Assembly (NCBI GenBank): GCA_900766395.1 | Contig: CAAFWB010000001.1 | Span: 1 to 33,551 of the forward strand | Length of the DNA stretch: 33,551 nucleotides | Direction of reading: 5' to 3' | From: Clostridia bacterium | Lineage (GTDB): Bacteria > Bacillota > Clostridia > Christensenellales > UBA1242 | Shown: positions 31,912 to 33,551 of the stretch, piece by piece | Layout: each line of letters starts with the position of its first letter | Position numbering within the stretch: position 1 is the stretch's first letter | Notes under the pieces: generated by a model | Databases searched by the model: none | What the model saw: the letters and a program-made list of their open reading frames with translations, nothing else | What the model was told of the DNA's origin: nothing | Position numbers and translations under genes: made by a program

Positions 31912-31940
31912 TTGGAGAAGTTCAAAAATTGTGATATAAT
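31912..31940 (+). promoter_or_regulatory. Promoter of the three-gene membrane cassette
   Basis: TTGGAG (31912-31917), 17-nt spacer, TATAAT (31935-31940) with a TG extension. The start point is expected near 31947, just before GGAGG of the first gene. Confidence 0.75.
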
Positions 31941-31959
31941 ATTCTTATATGGAGGACAG

Positions 31960-32442
31960 ATGAAAGAAAAACCAACTCCACAAACATTTCAAAAACAATG
32001 CGATGTTCCACCAAAAGAACTGGCAAATATATATCTAAGACATTTTGGCGTGATATTTTCCAACATATCAATTGTTGGACTGATTGTTGGTTGCATGGCT
32101 GCACTTTCATCAATTATGGTTGTGTTTTGTTCGGCACTAACAGTGCTGATTTTGGTGATGGGAATTATGGTTTCACTTGGCACGGTTTTTGTCATCATTC
32201 CAAATTATTGGTCGTTGTTTGGCAGAGCAACAAAAGTTTTGGAGTGGTTCCCAGTTGCAAAACTTTTTAATGCTGCCTTATATATTATCCCAATATCCAT
32301 GGCGTTGTCTGTGGTGTCAATCGTTATGCTCGCATTTGACAAACAAAAGAAGCACACAGGACGAATTGTTTTTTCAAGCATTGTGCTGGGGCTGTTGCTG
32401 ATTGTCTTTATTGCACTTCTTGTTAAAGGAGGTGTGCAATGA
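31960..32442 (+). CDS. Unrecognised four-helix membrane protein
   Basis: A 160-residue protein with a short polar N terminus (KEKPTPQTFQKQCDVPPKELANIYLRHFG) and four membrane helices at about 32-50, 54-80, 102-125 and 135-158, with basic residues in the last loop. No catalytic motif is visible. The frame continues upstream to a TTG at 31912 that is part of the promoter; GGAGG at 31951-31955 selects ATG 31960. First gene of a tight cassette: its TGA overlaps the next ATG. I do not recognise the family. Confidence 0.7.
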   Translation: MKEKPTPQTFQKQCDVPPKELANIYLRHFGVIFSNISIVGLIVGCMAALSSIMVVFCSALTVLILVMGIMVSLGTVFVIIPNYWSLFGRATKVLEWFPVAKLFNAALYIIPISMALSVVSIVMLAFDKQKKHTGRIVFSSIVLGLLLIVFIALLVKGGVQ

Positions 32443-32951
32443 AACAGTTTAATCTAAAACTGACCAATGTGGGAAACGCAAGTCCATCAATCCTGATTGA
32501 CGGAAAACCCATCAAAGCAAAGAAAAATGCGTTTGGAAATATTGAGTATAGTTGCCAAACCGAAAAAGATTCGGTCAATGTCGTCATAAAAAGATATTTG
32601 GAACTTGGAAGTCGACATTGGTTTTGGATGGGAATTGTGTTTTTGATTATAAGTGTGTTTGGAATTTTTGACACGCGATATAGCAAGTCAACTCAAACAA
32701 TATCGTTTGAAGCAAATATCCCGCTTGATAATGATGTCACAAACTTTGAAGGAAAACTTGCGTCAAGTGCGGACGGCAATGCGGTTGAGTATAAGTGCAG
32801 TGGCGAAGTTGTTAAAATTGCGAATGAGATTGAAGATAATCCAAAAATCAAAAAACGCAGAAAAATTATGCTTGCACTACGAATCATTATGATTATTGCT
32901 TTTGTGGCAACTCTTGCTGGTGTTCTCATAAGCAAATTTATTGGAGGTTGA
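32439..32951 (+). CDS. Unrecognised membrane protein with N-terminal beta-type domain
   Basis: The 170-residue protein has an N-terminal soluble part (NLKLTNVGNASPSILIDGKPI, likely beta-rich), a first helix at about 60-78, an extracytoplasmic or cytosolic middle with SFEANIPLDNDVTNFEGK, and a second helix at about 144-168. No family recognised. It overlaps the preceding gene (ATGA) and is directly followed by the LURP-one-like gene, so the three are co-translated. Confidence 0.68.
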   Translation: MKQFNLKLTNVGNASPSILIDGKPIKAKKNAFGNIEYSCQTEKDSVNVVIKRYLELGSRHWFWMGIVFLIISVFGIFDTRYSKSTQTISFEANIPLDNDVTNFEGKLASSADGNAVEYKCSGEVVKIANEIEDNPKIKKRRKIMLALRIIMIIAFVATLAGVLISKFIGG

Positions 32952-32952
32952 T

Positions 32953-33441
32953 ATGATTGTTATTGTTAGAAACAAAGTTTTTTCTCTCACGGGAAGTTCA
33001 ACTGTGAAAGACGAAGCGGGGAAAGATGTTTATAGGGTTAAAGGAAAGTTGAGACTTTTTAGCCCAACCCGCAAGAAAAAAATATATGATATGGACAAAA
33101 AACTTCTTTATGTTGTCCGAAACAAATGGTTCAACTGGTTCTTGCATCGAGCATTCATTTTTGACGGACACAAAAACAAAATTTGCACTCTAAAAAATCA
33201 AATTCGTGTCAAAGGCAAAAAGTTTGTTGTTGAAAATTCTGAAGACGAAATCTCAATTGACGGCAACTTCATGAATTGGAATTTGGAAGTCATGAAGAAT
33301 GGTGAAAGAATTGCGACCATAAAACGAGAATTTGATGTTTTTGATAGATTTCGAGTTGAGGCGAGCGAAGAAGATATGCCGTTTGTTGTTGCACTTGTTA
33401 TTGCCATGGATAACATAAACGACAAAAGGACGTCAACATAA
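32953..33441 (+). CDS. LURP-one-related/tubby-like (LOR, YxjI-type) protein
   Basis: The 162-residue protein resembles the LOR (DUF567) family, whose fold is like tubby and phospholipid scramblase: MIVIVRNKVFSLTGSSTVKDEAG, KLRLFSPTRKKKIYDM, the central strand pairs, and REFDVFDRFRVE near the end, followed by a C-terminal hydrophobic helix (PFVVALVIAMDNI). Bacterial members have no proven activity; membrane lipid binding is a reasonable inference. Start: GGAGG at 32943-32947 selects ATG 32953, two nt after the previous stop. A terminator closes the cassette. Confidence 0.75.
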   Translation: MIVIVRNKVFSLTGSSTVKDEAGKDVYRVKGKLRLFSPTRKKKIYDMDKKLLYVVRNKWFNWFLHRAFIFDGHKNKICTLKNQIRVKGKKFVVENSEDEISIDGNFMNWNLEVMKNGERIATIKREFDVFDRFRVEASEEDMPFVVALVIAMDNINDKRTST

Positions 33442-33446
33442 AAAAC

Positions 33447-33471
33447 AAAAGGGCAGGGAACTGCTCTTTTT
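33447..33471 (+). terminator. Terminator after the LOR-like gene
   Basis: AAAAGGGCAG pairs with CTGCTCTTTT around GGAA (one G-T pair), followed by T. Confidence 0.82.
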
Positions 33472-33485
33472 CATATCTCAAACAC

Positions 33486-33514
33486 TTGACAAAAACCCAC
33501 AAAACATATATTCT
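33486..33514 (+). promoter_or_regulatory. Promoter of tRNA-Leu
   Basis: Consensus TTGACA (33486-33491), 17-nt spacer, TATTCT (33509-33514). The start point falls just before the tRNA at 33526. Confidence 0.7.
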
Positions 33515-33525
33515 ACAATATGTTT

Positions 33526-33551
33526 GCGGGTATGGCGGAATTGGTAGACGC
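33526..33551 (+). tRNA. tRNA-Leu, 5' end only
   Basis: The 26 nt present read GCGGGTATGGCGGAATTGG then TAGACGC, the acceptor stem and D-arm typical of bacterial tRNA-Leu. The anticodon is beyond the window edge. Confidence 0.88.

Noticed and set aside
1..33551. CRISPR arrays, insertion sequences, attachment sites, replication origin
   Set aside because: No regularly spaced direct repeats, transposase or integrase motifs, or DnaA-box clusters were seen by eye.

Overview
The window looks like a chromosomal stretch from a low-GC, endospore-forming member of the Clostridia (Bacillota). Reasons: strong Shine-Dalgarno sites (GGAGG type), several GTG and TTG starts, a dcw cell-wall/division cluster running into spoIIGA-sigE-sigG, and a spoIVA gene of Bacillus-like length. 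MurE carries the DNPR motif typical of meso-diaminopimelate-adding enzymes. No species can be named from the sequence. I see no insertion sequence, integrase, phage gene or CRISPR array.

Layout. (1) 1-6429: tail of a low-molecular-weight protein phosphatase, rpiB, an unrecognised membrane protein, gap (GAPDH), a very large CvpA-type membrane protein and rsmH, closed by a terminator at 6432. (2) 6494-14244: a promoter starts a reduced dcw operon: an FtsL-like protein, a SpoVD/PBP2-type transpeptidase, murE, mraY, murD, ftsW. mraZ, murF, murG, murC and murB are absent. (3) 14244-17525: an accessory island sits where murG/murC would normally be: a reverse-strand unknown gene with its own promoter, about 650 bp of decayed DNA with a pseudogene, a Nudix hydrolase, a lipoprotein with an InlB-like repeat, and a CYTH-like protein. 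(4) 17574-22290: murA, ftsQ (divIB), then a consensus promoter and ftsA-ftsZ. (5) 22289-24845: spoIIGA, sigE, sigG with recognisable Spo0A-type and SigF-type control sites. (6) 24899-28122: ylmC, nrdR, feoA, feoB. (7) 28141-31885: der-plsY, then spoIVA behind a match to the SigE promoter consensus. (8) 31912-33441: a three-gene cassette of small membrane proteins and a LURP-one/tubby-like protein. The window ends in the first 26 nt of a tRNA-Leu.

How it fits together. MurA, MurE, MurD and MraY make peptidoglycan precursor; FtsW and the SpoVD/PBP2-type protein polymerise and crosslink it at a septum organised by FtsZ, FtsA, FtsQ and the FtsL-like protein. The same locus carries the switch from division to sporulation: Spo0A-type boxes before spoIIGA-sigE, a SigF site before sigG, and a SigE site before spoIVA. 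These match the known Bacillus cascade at promoter level. Regulation is very compact: terminators overlap the next unit's promoter or even its start codon (ftsA, spoIIGA, ylmC, feoA), and three genes appear to lack a ribosome-binding site because the -10 box lies immediately before the ATG.

The most unusual points are the SD-less, possibly leaderless starts, the feoA start buried in a palindrome, a FeoB with a degenerate G4 motif and a fused cysteine-rich tail, the murG/murC replacement island, and the unexplained three-gene cassette at the right end. No entirely new system is demonstrated; these are the best candidates.
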